Shown here piece by piece: positions 21,225-31,979 of a DNA stretch of 64,000 nt. Positions within the stretch are counted from its first letter, which is position 1, and each line of letters begins with the position of its first letter. The notes under the pieces are model-generated. The model saw only the letters and a program-made list of their open reading frames with translations. It was not told the DNA's origin and did no database searches. The translations under genes and the position numbers were made by a program. The stretch covers positions 32,093,748 through 32,157,747 of the forward strand of contig OY735201.1 of NCBI GenBank assembly GCA_963457665.1. Reading direction: 5' to 3'. The DNA comes from Thysanoteuthis rhombus (taxonomy: Eukaryota; Mollusca; Cephalopoda; Oegopsida; Thysanoteuthidae).

Positions 21225-21530
21225 CAGTCTGATGCCACAGGTTTCCGGGTCGATACTGGTCTGTATTCACTCGCTTCCCCACAAGAGCAAGATAGGTTTA
21301 ATGAAGGGTTCCGTTTGGAAAGCTTTGGAAAATTGCCCCTGTCCCTGCAACTAGTGTTGCAGAGACATTTAGTGTAACGGGAAGGTATGGCTTACTGATC
21401 CTTTGAGATTGGACAAGGTTACTTTTTAAGGCCACAAGAAGAATCCTAGGCCTCTTGCGCTTAACAATACTGAGCCTCAGTAGGCCATCATTGGCCACTG
21501 TATTGCACTGGCGCAAAGCTACCAAATAAT
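21225..21530 (-). repeat. Single inverted copy of the about 320-bp repeat arrayed at 53.8-54.5 kb
   Basis: The reverse complement has CTTGCTCTTGTGGGGAAGCG, then AGTGAATACAGACCAG, which matches CTTGCTCTTGCGGGGAAGCG, then AGTCAATACGGATCAG at 54160-54190. The phrases CTGAGGCTCAGTATTG, GCGCAAGAGGCCTAGGATTC and GGGGCAATTTTCCAAAGCTT also have counterparts in the array. So the same repeat exists both singly and in tandem in this window. Confidence 0.7.
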
Positions 21531-21539
21531 GTAATACTA

Positions 21540-23690
21540 CGAGCAGATACTACAGTTTGGTCAGTGCTTGCCCTCAATCTGTTCGAGCTGGTCTTTGTAG
21601 CGACGCAGACGGCAATCAAGGGATCTTTTGCATGGGTGTCGAGTTCACCTTTGAGGATCTGTCGGGGGAAAGGAATAGTCTAGATCCAGCGAAATAGTTC
21701 TGTTTTGGTGTTTGACAAATATTTGACCAAAAAATTTTGTAATAATAAATATTAAAAGTAGAAGTAGTTCAATATAGTAATTACGATATTTTCTTTTGAG
21801 GACTGGGCCCATCCGTGGTACTGGGTGTCAGCGACTCGAACACTATATAAAATTGAAATTATAGAGACTAATTCGATACCCAGGCATACCGGACACACCC
21901 TAACCCCTAAACGAATACGAAACAGACACAATCCCAATCAACTACCTGATTAAAAAAAAAGAAAGAAAAAAAAAAGAAAAGAAAAAAGAAAAAGAAAACT
22001 TGCCATTTCTCTCCGAAGTCGGGGTAGATGTGTTAAAGGCGATTTATTTATCAATCACATTCATTTTTTTTAACGAACTCCCCCCCTCCATTTTCAACAG
22101 AATATTTACAGATGAAGTTTATCTTCTCCCTACTTTTACATCGAATAAATATTTTCCTTCTTTTTTTTTTTTCTTGCTCACTTTATATTGACTGTTAAAG
22201 TGACCAGTGTAAAAAAAATAAAAAAAATAAAATAAGTAAAACATAAAACGTTTCAAGCAATGAAGTGGATAAAGGGAGATTTTTTTCAATGAATGAGACT
22301 GTCAGTGATAATCGACGCTAATATATTCTCAATTTTTCTAAGTGGACGGTATTCGTCACGATTACTTGATACATAGACCTTGCAGAAATATCTATGTGTG
22401 TTTAGAAATATTTTTAGATATTTCAAAGACAACTTTCAATAACCAACCTTCACTACATTTCCGTTGTCCATGTATTATTTATCAAATCAAGTGTTTGTAT
22501 CGAGAAAAAAAAACAAGTTCTCCAACGAATAAAATTTAAAGAATAAAGCAACATGAAATTTACTGGATATTGTTTACAAAAAGAAAAAAGAAAAGAAAAA
22601 AAATGTTTGAGGTTACTTCAGACCCCTGATCTCAATAAGTGAGAAGGCGGTTTCTTGAAAGTATTTTTTTCTTTTACTCGATGACATCCCTGGAAACAAA
22701 TTTCAATGATTATGTAACAATTATTCCACGAATTATTCGCAGTATTCTTATCTGTTGTTTCTTTTTTACAACGTTTCAGATTATTTTCTTCTGGCTTGCA
22801 AGTCTTTGCGTGCAACCTTTTAGTCATCAAATGACATCCAATACTTTTTATTTCCCCAGTAGGAACAATACAGTAGATTCTCGTGATAAAGGTTCATTCA
22901 AGGATTTAAGAGTACCATTATAACAGATTTCCCGTTATAAAGGTTGGATTTTATACGAAGTATATTAATAATAAACTATTCTCGGATAATAGTATTGCGA
23001 CAAAATTGTGAAAAAAAAGTACAAAGTACTGTTAGAACATCTGTGTTTTCAAACTGTACAGATTAAATACGAGAGTCTAATGTTGTTTGAAAATCCAAGG
23101 ACTCCGGCTTGAATCATTTTGCACATGTCCGAGAATTGTGCTGTTTCTATACCGAACCGAAACGTACTGAGGAAAAAAAGATGAGGATACTTATACAAAT
23201 AATTCGTGGAATAATAAAAACGCTTTTTTCTTTCCAGAATTACAGACTACAACTGCCACGATTCCTTGGAATCGTTGCCTTCATGATCAAAAGTTTTGGA
23301 ATTCACTGACAATCAAAACTAAAAACTGCACTGCCGCCTCGGAGAGTAAACTCTCAGGCTTCAACACAAGAAAATATATTTCTCTACTTCTGGTAGTAAA
23401 AATCCATGATAAGCACAAGGTGTAGAAAAAGGTCTCTGTTTTGGTTTAGAACGTCACCCATTTTGTATCGAAGAGAAGGTCCAAGCAGACTGATACGTAT
23501 ATAGAAGAGTTTTTTGTCATGGACAATCTTAGATATCGAATTAAGAGTTTCATAAATCTTATTATATGATTAAAATCCAGGATTCCTAAATTAGCTGTTT
23601 ATTGCAAATGTTTGATAATATTTGACAGAATCAACAACTTTATCAACAGAAGTTTACTAACAAACTCATCTTATTCTTTTGACTTTGATC
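21540..23690. other. AT-rich stretch with low-complexity runs
   Basis: No protein-coding feature recognised. A-rich runs lie at 21951-21998, 22211-22235 and 22579-22602. At about 22870 the phrase CAGTAGATTCTCGTGATAAA, then a second CGTTATAAAGG at 22934, resembles pogo/Tigger-type termini, but no partner end was found. Confidence 0.4.
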
Positions 23691-24399
23691 GTCTGATGCG
23701 TCTGTCTTTCATTCCATCAAAAACAATATGGTCACTTCGCTCCAGCCAAAAGGGCTAAACAATATTACATGAGAATACTTGGAAGGTTCTAAACAGCACT
23801 TCTCTTGTGGTAAGCAGGGTATTTATAATGATGAAAAGTTTTCTTGTGTCCCAAAAGTTACTTGAAAAAAATATATATTTTCGGTAGATTCTCCACTCAG
23901 TCCTTCAGCAAAATTTTGTTTCCAACCCTACGGCAAACGTAAATCAGAATCTTGTGGAACTTCAAATCATGGTTTCTCCTGGAAAGAATTTCTTCTTGAT
24001 CCTGGAATTGGTCACAAACTCATTGTCTCTCCATCTGTTAATATCTTTCTTAGCTATATCGTTCTGTTATCAATGACCTATGGATCATGTTTATGGTTAT
24101 TCTGAAATTCATTTATTTAGGTGAGAGTCAAACGATTAATTCCAAGTATTTTCAGATATCCACTGCAACTGTATATCCGAGTCACTCTGAAGTCATGCCT
24201 GCTTTACGACACGATACAACATCAGCTCCAATCTTCTTTGTCTTAACTTCCCGACTCAATAAGAGTTCATCCAGGACCCTGCTTCTTTTCGTACTCTGGC
24301 TTTTCTCTTGAAATTATAGCGGTTCATCACTTTTCCTTATCCGTATTCAATAATAGGATGGGAGTCCTCATAAGAATCCAATGTCGGTCCCCGATCTTT

Positions 24400-25330
24400 T
24401 GACGCACTGTGGGGCTACTGACATTGTTTTCTACTGTTTAATGAGATTTTTCAACGTCAATAACAGTAACAGCAACTTCTTTCAATTCTTTTAACTTTTG
24501 TTTCTTCTCAGAATCACACCCAAAGAGTTTTTCTTCAGTCGTGACTTCGCTCATATTTGATACTGCAAACTCTAAGCTTATCCATTTAATGACGTTCGAG
24601 ATTTGTGCGATTCGTTTATCAGAAATATCTTTAAGATTTTACTGGAGCTGATTCTTCCTTTCAAAATAATATTGTACTGTTTAAATAGGGTTTTATGCTC
24701 AAATCTTCGGTGTTCTGATTCTTCAAAAACTTCAGGTAAATTACTCCGATTCCAACCTGATCATTGACTCTTCATATTCCAAATTTTTCCTTCCTAAATC
24801 AACCTCAAGTCTTGTAACGTTTCCTTTTCCTTCTGCATTTGACTTCTTTTTCACATTATCCTTTTCCTTCGAATTTTCTATGAAAGGTTTATCTATTTTT
24901 CATTCTGAAGTCACTTGATCTGGCATCATCAGTGATTGCCTTAGCATCACTCATCACTTTCACTTCTTCAGAATCTTCAACATCATTTTATTTAAATAGT
25001 TCATCCAACTTCTCATATAAATTCCATAATCCATCATCGGTACACAAATCTGCCAGATTCATCTTTAATTTTTTTTCTCTTCCATTATCTGTCAAAAAAG
25101 TAATATAATCAGGTCCATTTTACTTTCCCCAATATTGGCTGTCGATTCCTATTCAACCATATCTTCTCGTAATTTACGATATTTCTCATCCGCCAGAACT
25201 GATATCGCTTCTAACTTTTTAAACTATGCTCTGTTACAACTGTTAAATGTTAAACTGGCAGAATCAATAATTCTAACTATAGAAATTTACGCACGAACTC
25301 TTTTCTCTCTTTTAAATACAATCGCCTGAC
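24400..25330 (-). other. Decayed coding-like stretch rich in Lys, Glu and Asp
   Basis: On the minus strand several adjoining frame segments have the composition of a real charged protein, unlike the surrounding DNA: for example NLADLCTDDGLWNLYEKLDE near 25040-25000 and NVKKKSNAEGKGNVTRLEVD near 24860-24800, with further Lys/Glu-rich pieces on both sides. No segment alone is long and it is clearly broken. I do not recognise the family; it could be a host pseudogene or part of an old mobile element. The flanks at about 23730-23800 and 25345-25425 resemble each other (both contain ATGAGAATACTTG), which may mean the whole block is a duplicated or inserted unit. Confidence 0.4.
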
Positions 25331-25575
25331 TCCAATTCCTTCAAAAATGATATTATCAACTTGCTGGAAGTGAATAAACGCTCCCCAAAGGGGAATAACT
25401 CGATATCAAATGAGAATACTTGAAAAACTACCTAATAGGTTAGGTCCTTATCCCATATAAATCCACGTTAGCTGATTAAATCTGATAAGTTTAATATAAG
25501 TAAATGTATCATTTTTATCATTAATCTGTTCTAGAGTCTTGGCATATAGTTAATTCATATGACTCGGTGGCTTCA

Positions 25576-25579
<4 letters not shown>

Positions 25580-25651
<72 letters not shown>
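25580..25651. repeat. (TA)n microsatellite, about 72 bp
   Basis: Uninterrupted TA array directly followed by AATGATAAGTTCGATTCCTG, which has a B-box-like GTTCGATTCC. The array may be the tail or an insertion site of an old SINE. A (TG)n run follows at about 25826-25856. Confidence 0.9.
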
Positions 25652-25653
<2 letters not shown>

Positions 25654-25859
25654 GATAAGTTCGATTCCTGCAGCAGCCCCATTTTCTCAAATTATTTATT
25701 CTATTTACGTTGCCTAAATTGAGTGATATATTTACCGTTTAACGACGGGAGATCATTTCAAATAAGAGTTTCTATATAATATAGCACAATCTATAATTCA
25801 TATACATACTTATACATATATATGTATGTGTGTGTATGTGTGTGTGTGTGTGTGTGTAA

Positions 25860-27060
25860 TATTTTGGCTATAAGTTAGCTGGAAATTGAAATAATTTCAG
25901 CCACTTATTTTCAGTTCTACTTTTAAATAATTAAGCATACTCGGCAACACTGCTGAAATCCTTTGCCTTGCCTTGATTTCAAGTTGTCTGGCCCCTGCTT
26001 GCCTGAGCTTAAGCGATTCACAATTTCTAAGAGCAAATGAAGAAAGATCATTACGTACAGAGGAAGCCACTTATTATGATAATTTTGGAACAGGGTTTTT
26101 TAGATAGCAACAACTGGTTGATAGCATCAAGTGAAGGATATATTGAAGGATCCGCTTATTGTGATCCCTTTAGATAATGTGTTTGGGACTGACTGATTTT
26201 GATAATATAACTGTTTGATTACAACTGTGACTGCAATAAGAAAACTAAATAATAAATATATTCAGTTTTTTTTTAAACCAAAATTCGTACCATTAAAGCG
26301 TATAGAATATCTATCATTTGAACTATGTTCTATGTATCTTTATATTAACTAATGGAAATACAACGCCTTAATCGAAGAGTTCAGCTGTAGTTGATGGTTA
26401 CTATTCAGTAACAGCACAGTAACAGAACAGTACGGTACCGACCTCTGCTGAACCACTAAGCCTTACCAGCGAGTAGGGAGTGGTATTCCTCATTCAAAAG
26501 AGCAAAAACTTTGCTTTTGTATTATTAGTATTATGACTTTTCCTTCTAAATTTCAGCCATTCGGACAGCTTAGACCAATAAATATTCAGTTCAAACTAGA
26601 ATACACTCATATGTCGTATACCTCTGCAAAAGCTGTGCATTAACTAAAAACGAAATGAAAAAAAATATTTAAAAAAGAGGATAGAAAATGCAACAGAATA
26701 TGTACAAATATTGAATTAGTTTCCGATAAATTTATATTAAGCATTTTTATTTGCTGTCCGTTTCTAACCTCTTTTCATGCAGACTATAAAAAAAAAGCAG
26801 CTCACAAGTGTAAAAATATTCTTGGATCCTCCCCAAATTTGATCACTTCTTCCTCTGCCCACGGCACTATCTTCCGTATTTTATTGAAATTCATGGGGAA
26901 CTTTTGGAAAAGTCCCGTGGACAGACCTGCGTCAAGCCAGAAAGACACGGCGTAATACATATAACTCTCTAACAAGATAGAGGTAAATAAAATGTCAGAA
27001 TACGTATGGAGCTTAGAGTTAGTTATCTTATTCACATAAACTTAACACCCAGTAACAATC
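25860..27060. other. Non-coding stretch, nothing recognised
   Basis: Only short frames (up to 77 codons at 26802-27035, minus strand). The latter overlaps phrases (GGGGAACTTTTGGAAAAG, GTGGACAGACC) that loosely recall repeats at 9.5 and 38.7 kb, so it is probably repeat-derived. Confidence 0.4.
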
Positions 27061-27064
27061 AGAA

Positions 27065-27275
27065 TTTTAATTACCATTATATCTTCTAATGTTAACACCA
27101 AAATCAACAATGAAGTTACTTGAATAATCAGATTAGTAAACTAATCTTTCGAACTTGGTAAAACTAATTATTGCCCTTGAATCAGAACTCGGTGTCCAGA
27201 TGGCGCTATTCCATTTCCCATTAATCTCAACTTTGGCTTTCGTTTCTGACTAAAACTAATCAGTCGACTTACTAG
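27065..27275 (+). repeat. Dispersed repeat, second copy of the 19.4-kb family
   Basis: Same ordered marks as listed for 19375-19560, in the same orientation. It may be longer on the left (ATTACCATTATATCTTCTAA). No protein or RNA similarity recognised. Confidence 0.7.
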
Positions 27276-27404
27276 CAGGACTTATCAAAAAGGGGTTGCA
27301 GCCGGTGCATCACGCCAGTTCCGGGTAAAAGGGTACATCAAAACTTATAAGTTGATACGATATGTCTATTAATAAAATGTGTTGAAATAACTGCCACAGA
27401 TGGA

Positions 27405-27510
27405 AACATTATTGCTAAAGGTCGAGGGTGTTTGTACATTGTGTATATGGAGGGGGGCACATTGAAAATTCCCATGGAGGCCCTGCTGACTTGTAACTCT
27501 CTATTTATTC
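27405..27510 (+). repeat. Dispersed repeat shared with 44.4 kb
   Basis: TAAAGGTCGAGGGTGTTTGT followed by ACATTGTGTATATGGAGG matches TAAAGGACGAGGGTATTTGC followed by ACAGTATGTGTTTGGGG at 44378-44415. Both continue with weaker similarity to a CTTGTA phrase about 60 bp downstream. Family unknown. Confidence 0.55.
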
Positions 27511-29100
27511 TTACCCCTCGTACCTCCAAGGTCGGTGCAAAGATTTCATGTGCCCTAAGCAAGACTTGAAATTCGCACCCCCTGTCGTATTCTTACGACA
27601 TTTCTTTTTCAGTTTGATGTACGTCCCTAGCGCGATTGCACCCTTTGAAATTGCCGAGGGTCACCAAATGGACAGACCGACCCTGTGTACCTCAGATGAC
27701 TTGAGTACTGAACATTTTGACGGTAAAAGTTAAACAACACGCGATCGTTTACAAGGAAACTATTTTCTCGAAAAAGAAAATCTTTCCACCGGCAAAAAAA
27801 TGAACAAAAGAAAAAGAAAAATAATATGTCTTTTTTTTCCAAAGCGATACGATAACGATTGTGTAATTCCTACGTACGTTGCTCCAACAATGTTCCTGAA
27901 AATGTTCAGTACCATTTTTATTATTAAAACGTTCATATATCATTTTACTTTCGTAATATACTCTGCCCTCTTCTCTCCATCACCGTTTGTTTTCACATTA
28001 GGACATAATTAAGTAATTTACACTGTCTTAATTAAAACGACACGCTTATTTTTTCTCTAATATTCACGTGTATGTGTTCGTGCATATGTTTGAGTAGCAA
28101 AGAAAACAATTCAAGAAAACCAATTACGTATGAGAGAGAAAGAGACAATACAAAAACAAAACAAATCAGACAGTGTTTAAATTGAGAGGTTGTGGAACAG
28201 TGGTAAATTAACCCATGAAAATGAAAAATTGGCGATAAACAATTGGGTAAAAATTAAGATTAATTCTTGACCTTGAGAGAAGTTTATTCTCCCTTTCAAG
28301 AGAAATCAGCTTGTTTTTGCTTACTCCGAAGTCTGGGGTAACAAGAGTAATATAATTTAACACAAATAGATTTTGGGCAATATCCTAAAAAGTTACCCGA
28401 TCCTCGATTTCAAATAAGTTTTATGAAATATTTCCTGGTTTTGTTTAAAAACAAACGCAGTCAAAAATTGAAGTTCAAGGTCTTTAATTAATAAGATGAT
28501 TTTCTATGCAATAAGTTTTAGTGCATATCATTTTTAAGACGCATATGCTTTTGAACATATCATGTGTGTATGTGCGCACATGTGTATAGTTGTCATTTCT
28601 ATTTCCTATGTACGCACGTGTGCGTAAACATGGTTAAGAGTTGAATTTTCTCTCATTTGGATGACTCGTTGTGAAACAATGTCAATCGAGCAAGTCTCGC
28701 AGACAATTTTTACTACAGCGAACTTTATCCTTGCTACGTATTTCACAAGTGTGACCTGATGCCTGCCAGGGATTCGTTAATCTATCCGATTCATATATGA
28801 TGACTTCGCTCCGCAAACGGAGACACAAGCACAGATGGACGAAGGCCTTCGAATACCCCAATTAAATGATATAATAAGTGCGATAGCGTGGTGTTGTCTA
28901 GGGAACGGATCCCTGGTACCAAACCGAGATCTGTTTTTAGACCAAGTCAGGCCCCGAATGTAGTGTAAACTATCTCTAACTTTAGTTAAGACTAATGCAA
29001 AGTCACAAAAGTGAGACTCTGAGAATCGAGCTCGCAACACTTCGAATGGTTCAAAAGGTTAACTTGTTAATCATCGGAATATGGTAGATGCCTACTGGTT
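27511..29100. other. Mostly unrecognised; possible MITE remnants
   Basis: At 27530-27600 GGTGCAAAGATTTCATGTGC, then GCACCCCCTG, resembles the terminal region of hAT-type MITEs but cannot be confirmed. The stretch 27700-28770 is AT-rich with nothing recognised. Near 28990-29045 a B-box-like phrase (minus strand GCGAGCTCGATTCTC) hints at one more decayed SINE. Confidence 0.35.
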
Positions 29101-29104
29101 TAAC

Positions 29105-29220
29105 ACTAAGCTTAGCCTAGAACGACACAGGTTCATAAATGTGAGGTACCCTGTGAGAATCAAACACTCTTTAATTGCAATGATAAGCGCAATTATCTTA
29201 CTAAGCATTGCTCTACGGCC
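29105..29220 (-). mobile_element. tRNA-derived SINE, first of three in a row
   Basis: Plus strand begins with the tail phrase TAAGCTTAGCCTAGAACGAC, then GGTACCCTGTGAGAATCAAA (minus-strand B box TTTGATTCTCACAG), and ends with the tRNA-like head at ACTAAGCATTGCTCTACGGC. The organisation head, B box, GGTACC/GGGCCC spacer and AAGCTTAGT-type tail repeats in the next two elements. Confidence 0.75.
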
Positions 29221-29239
29221 AAGAAGTCAAAATTAATAT

Positions 29240-29365
29240 CTGCTAAGCTTAGTTTAGTATGGAAATAGGTCACAGGTGCCGGGTTCACGGTGAGGGTTTA
29301 ACTCACTAGCAAATTGGTCTGGAGTATGCACTTGCTAACCTTTGCGTTGCAATAGGCGTCCTAAT
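29240..29365 (-). mobile_element. tRNA-derived SINE, second of three
   Basis: Tail GCTAAGCTTAGTTTAGTATG, spacer GGTGCCGGGTTCACGGTGAG, B-box complement GGGTTTAACTCAC and head phrase GCTAACCTTTGCGTTGCAAT. Same order and orientation as its neighbours, with spacings within about 10 bp. Confidence 0.75.
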
Positions 29366-29374
29366 TGATATTTA

Positions 29375-29500
29375 CTCAGTTTAGCTTGGTATGGCATAGG
29401 TCCACAGATGTTGGGCCCTCAGTGAGGGTCGAACACATTATGAGAATATTAGTCTGCTATTTTAACTTACGAACAACAGCGAGGCATCAATTACCTATAT
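29375..29500 (-). mobile_element. tRNA-derived SINE, third of three
   Basis: Read on the minus strand: head TGCCTCGCTGTTGTTCGTAA, a TAGCAGACTAATATTCTCAT anticodon-arm-like segment, B box GTGTTCGACCCTCACTGAGG, then GGCCCAACATCTGTGGACCT and the tail ATGCCATACCAAGCTAAACT. This is the best-preserved copy in the window and can serve as a local reference for the family. Cephalopod tRNA-derived SINEs of this general plan are known, but I cannot name the subfamily. Confidence 0.8.
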
Positions 29501-29630
29501 GGGTATCCTAAAAATGACACGTGGCCTGTTTTCAAAACTTCATACCACGTCCGTACAAATGTTCGTTGTTTCCAAGTTAGTTATCGTCCCTTCCTGTAGC
29601 TGAATTTTATGAGGAAAGAACAGAATTTTA

Positions 29631-29853
29631 GACTTGTGACATGATAAAGCATGTTTGAATTTCTGGATGCCATTAGATACTACAGATATATGGATATACT
29701 TTTAGAGATTTAGACATTTATTAATATTCACATCTTCGGATAGACTTGTGACATGATAAAATATGTTCGAATTTCAGGATGCCATAAAATGCTAGAGATA
29801 TATAGACATTCTTTTGGAGATACCGACATTTATCAATACTCACATCTTCGAAG
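29631..29853 (+). repeat. Tandem duplication, two units of about 112 bp
   Basis: GACTTGTGACATGATAAAGC starts unit 1 at 29631 and GACTTGTGACATGATAAAAT starts unit 2 at 29743. Both continue through GAATTTCNGGATGCCAT, a GATATAT phrase, and end CATCTTCG. Roughly 85% of positions agree, so it is an old duplication. No coding content. Confidence 0.9.
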
Positions 29854-29929
29854 GACTATATATTTATATGCTAGGGTACGATGTCGGTCCGGAAGTTATC
29901 CATCCATTTACTTATTAATGAACAGAAAA

Positions 29930-30290
29930 AGCCTACATAAGGTAATGGTTCCCTTCAGAGTTCCCCCCTTTGGGATCTCACACACTTATGCCAGAGTTCC
30001 TTTCTTTAAAATGATCTGCAAGGTTCCCTTTCGGTATCGCCATCAGCTTCCTCGTCGCGTTCTCCTTAATCTCGTTCATGTTCTGAAAATTCCTTGAGAA
30101 GAGCCAGAAGTAAATAGAGAGCCAAACTATTGCTCGAGATGTGAAGAATGACTCTCTTGGTTATTGTACATATGACAGTAACGCAGTGCACAAGCTCACC
30201 CAATGGCGTCTCACTGCCGACTGAGTAATCACAAGAGGGAGTGTCTGTTTATGTATGCGCTAAAAGGTCCCCTTTGATTGATTGCCAAGT
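29930..30290 (-). pseudogene. Second mariner-like transposase fragment, related to the one in the Wnt intron
   Basis: The minus strand encodes NEIKENATRKLMAIPKGNLA, paralogous to the VKKNAETQLVTIPKEDFA segment at 14.95 kb. The shared flanks include CACAAGCTCACCCA(A/T)TGGYGTC followed by CACTGCC, and downstream TGTCTGTTT and GGTCCCCTTTGATTGATTGC. The copy is more decayed than the first. Neither retains a full transposase. Confidence 0.55.
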
Positions 30291-30439
30291 TCTCGAGGTA
30301 TTCTAAATAGCTGGTTGTTTCAGAATATACACTGTATTTGTAAGAACCTCTTCGATGTATTCTCATCTTGGTTTAGAACAAGTTTAAATGAGGAGTGATT
30401 GAAGAAGAAGAAGAAGAAGAAGAAGAAGATGATGATAGG

Positions 30440-30575
30440 CGTAACAATCTTTCTGCGTTGGAAGAAAAGAAAATCAGCATTCGAGATCCTGATTATTTAC
30501 CTGGGCTCGAACGCCGACCTCTGACACCTGTGGAAAATACGTGACTGTTTCGGCCACAAGGCAGATTTTTTTCAT
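30440..30575 (-). mobile_element. tRNA-derived SINE, family B, copy 1
   Basis: Minus-strand B box GCGTTCGAGCCCAGG, with A-box-like GGCCGAAACAGTCACG upstream. Plus-strand phrases ATCAGCATTCGAGATCCTGA, CCTGGGCTCGAACG, GACCTCTGACACC and GGAAAATACGTG all recur in the same order at 62215-62330, showing that the two are copies of one family distinct from the 29-kb SINEs. Confidence 0.7.
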
Positions 30576-30915
30576 AGATACATTTATACGTGTGTGTACG
30601 TTGAGATAAACGGATAGAAATTATTTTGATTGTGAAGATTATATCATATAAACCAGAACATGAATATCTCCAGGTGGACGCATTTACCCGGAGATTTTTT
30701 ATACTTCAATTTTTTTTTAAATGAAATAAAATAACGGATAAGTAAAATAATAACTAAAATAAATTAATAATAACGAAAATAATAAGTAAAAAATAAAATA
30801 ATAAATATAAAATGAAAATAGAAATATAAAACAACTTTTAAAAAAACTAACATAACCAAGCAAACATGTTTAGTATCAAATTCAAAAAGGTGATTCATCC
30901 TGATGTATACATTCC

Positions 30916-30919
<4 letters not shown>

Positions 30920-30980
<61 letters not shown>

Positions 30981-31021
30981 TGTTTATGTTTATATTTATA
31001 CACACACACACACACACACAC

Positions 31022-31112
<91 letters not shown>

Positions 31113-31135
31113 AATATAAACATAAACATGAATAT
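30920..31135. repeat. Palindromic (TA)n-(CA)n-(TA)n-(TG)n microsatellite
   Basis: A TA array (about 30920-30977) runs into a unique arm TTCATGTTTATGTTTATATT, then (CA)n to 31021, a central CG plus (TA)n to about 31077, (TG)n to about 31108 and finally the reverse complement of the arm, AATATAAACATAAACATGAA, ending near 31133. Arms match perfectly over at least 20 bp outside the dinucleotides; the CA and TG runs differ in length (about 21 against 31). The whole can fold as one hairpin of about 160 bp. Open frames through it are low-complexity. Confidence 0.95.
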
Positions 31136-31224
31136 AAATGTATGTAAAAAAAACCAGAGTAACATCTGAAGTATATCAGTAGGCTATTAGACGCACGCTC
31201 ATGATATTTTCAGTGGTGGGTATA

Positions 31225-31320
31225 GTTATCTACTAAATTTAGCTTAGATTTGGCACCAGATGAGTATCGAACTCTCAACCTAATTGTGATGGTCTTAGCA
31301 AGAGGTAACGAGGGACCCAA
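31225..31320 (-). mobile_element. tRNA-derived SINE (29-kb family)
   Basis: Tail phrase AATTTAGCTTAGATTTGGCA, B-box complement GAGTATCGAACTCTCAACC and head-side phrase GATGGTCTTAGCAAGAGG follow the same order as in the 29-kb copies. Confidence 0.65.
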
Positions 31321-31979
31321 TCTTTTATATTGTGTCCCATACCAGTATTAGCAATTCATATCTAATTTTTTTTTTCAGCAAGAACTTCTTGAGAGAAATG
31401 GCTAAAATCTGCTAAATCTTTTCCACTTTCGACTAACTCTATGGATAACAATGATAAACGTATTTTAATCCTGCTTATCAAATAAAATGACTATATACTA
31501 AGATTCCAGAGAAAATTATTGATGAAAATTGTACATTTACTTTAATTAAACTTACTAGATGAAAAAAAATGTTTTCGTATTTGACTCGAAATATATTCTC
31601 AAAGCAAAGGTCTTGGTTAAATTTTAGTTTATAGATATTATATTAAAAAAAGTATTTTCATATGTAGTTTAGTTTGCTGAGACTGATCCTCACCTTCGTT
31701 CCTTCCTGAAAATTTTGGTTTTTTCAGAAAAAAGTTTCAGGGGAAATGAGTGATTTGTCTGGAAAAATATCTAAAATCAGTTACATTTGTCTTACTTTCG
31801 ACTAACTTTACAGCTAAAAATATTGTTTGAGTTCGCTGTGAAATGAAATAAAATCGGTTAATTGTCCCTTTTTAAAGGGCAGGATTTTCGGTTGAATAGG
31901 AAAAAGATTGCCAGAAAAAGGCTGATTTGGCATCCCTGCCTCATACAGAAAACTTGACTGAGTTTTACACCTTTTATAC
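31321..31979. other. Flank of the hAT fossil
   Basis: AT-rich, no coding feature. TTTCAGAAAAAAGTTTCAGG (31724) and TTGCCAGAAAAAGGCTGATT (31910) may belong to the 3' non-coding end of the adjacent hAT copy, but no terminal inverted repeat was identified. Confidence 0.35.
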
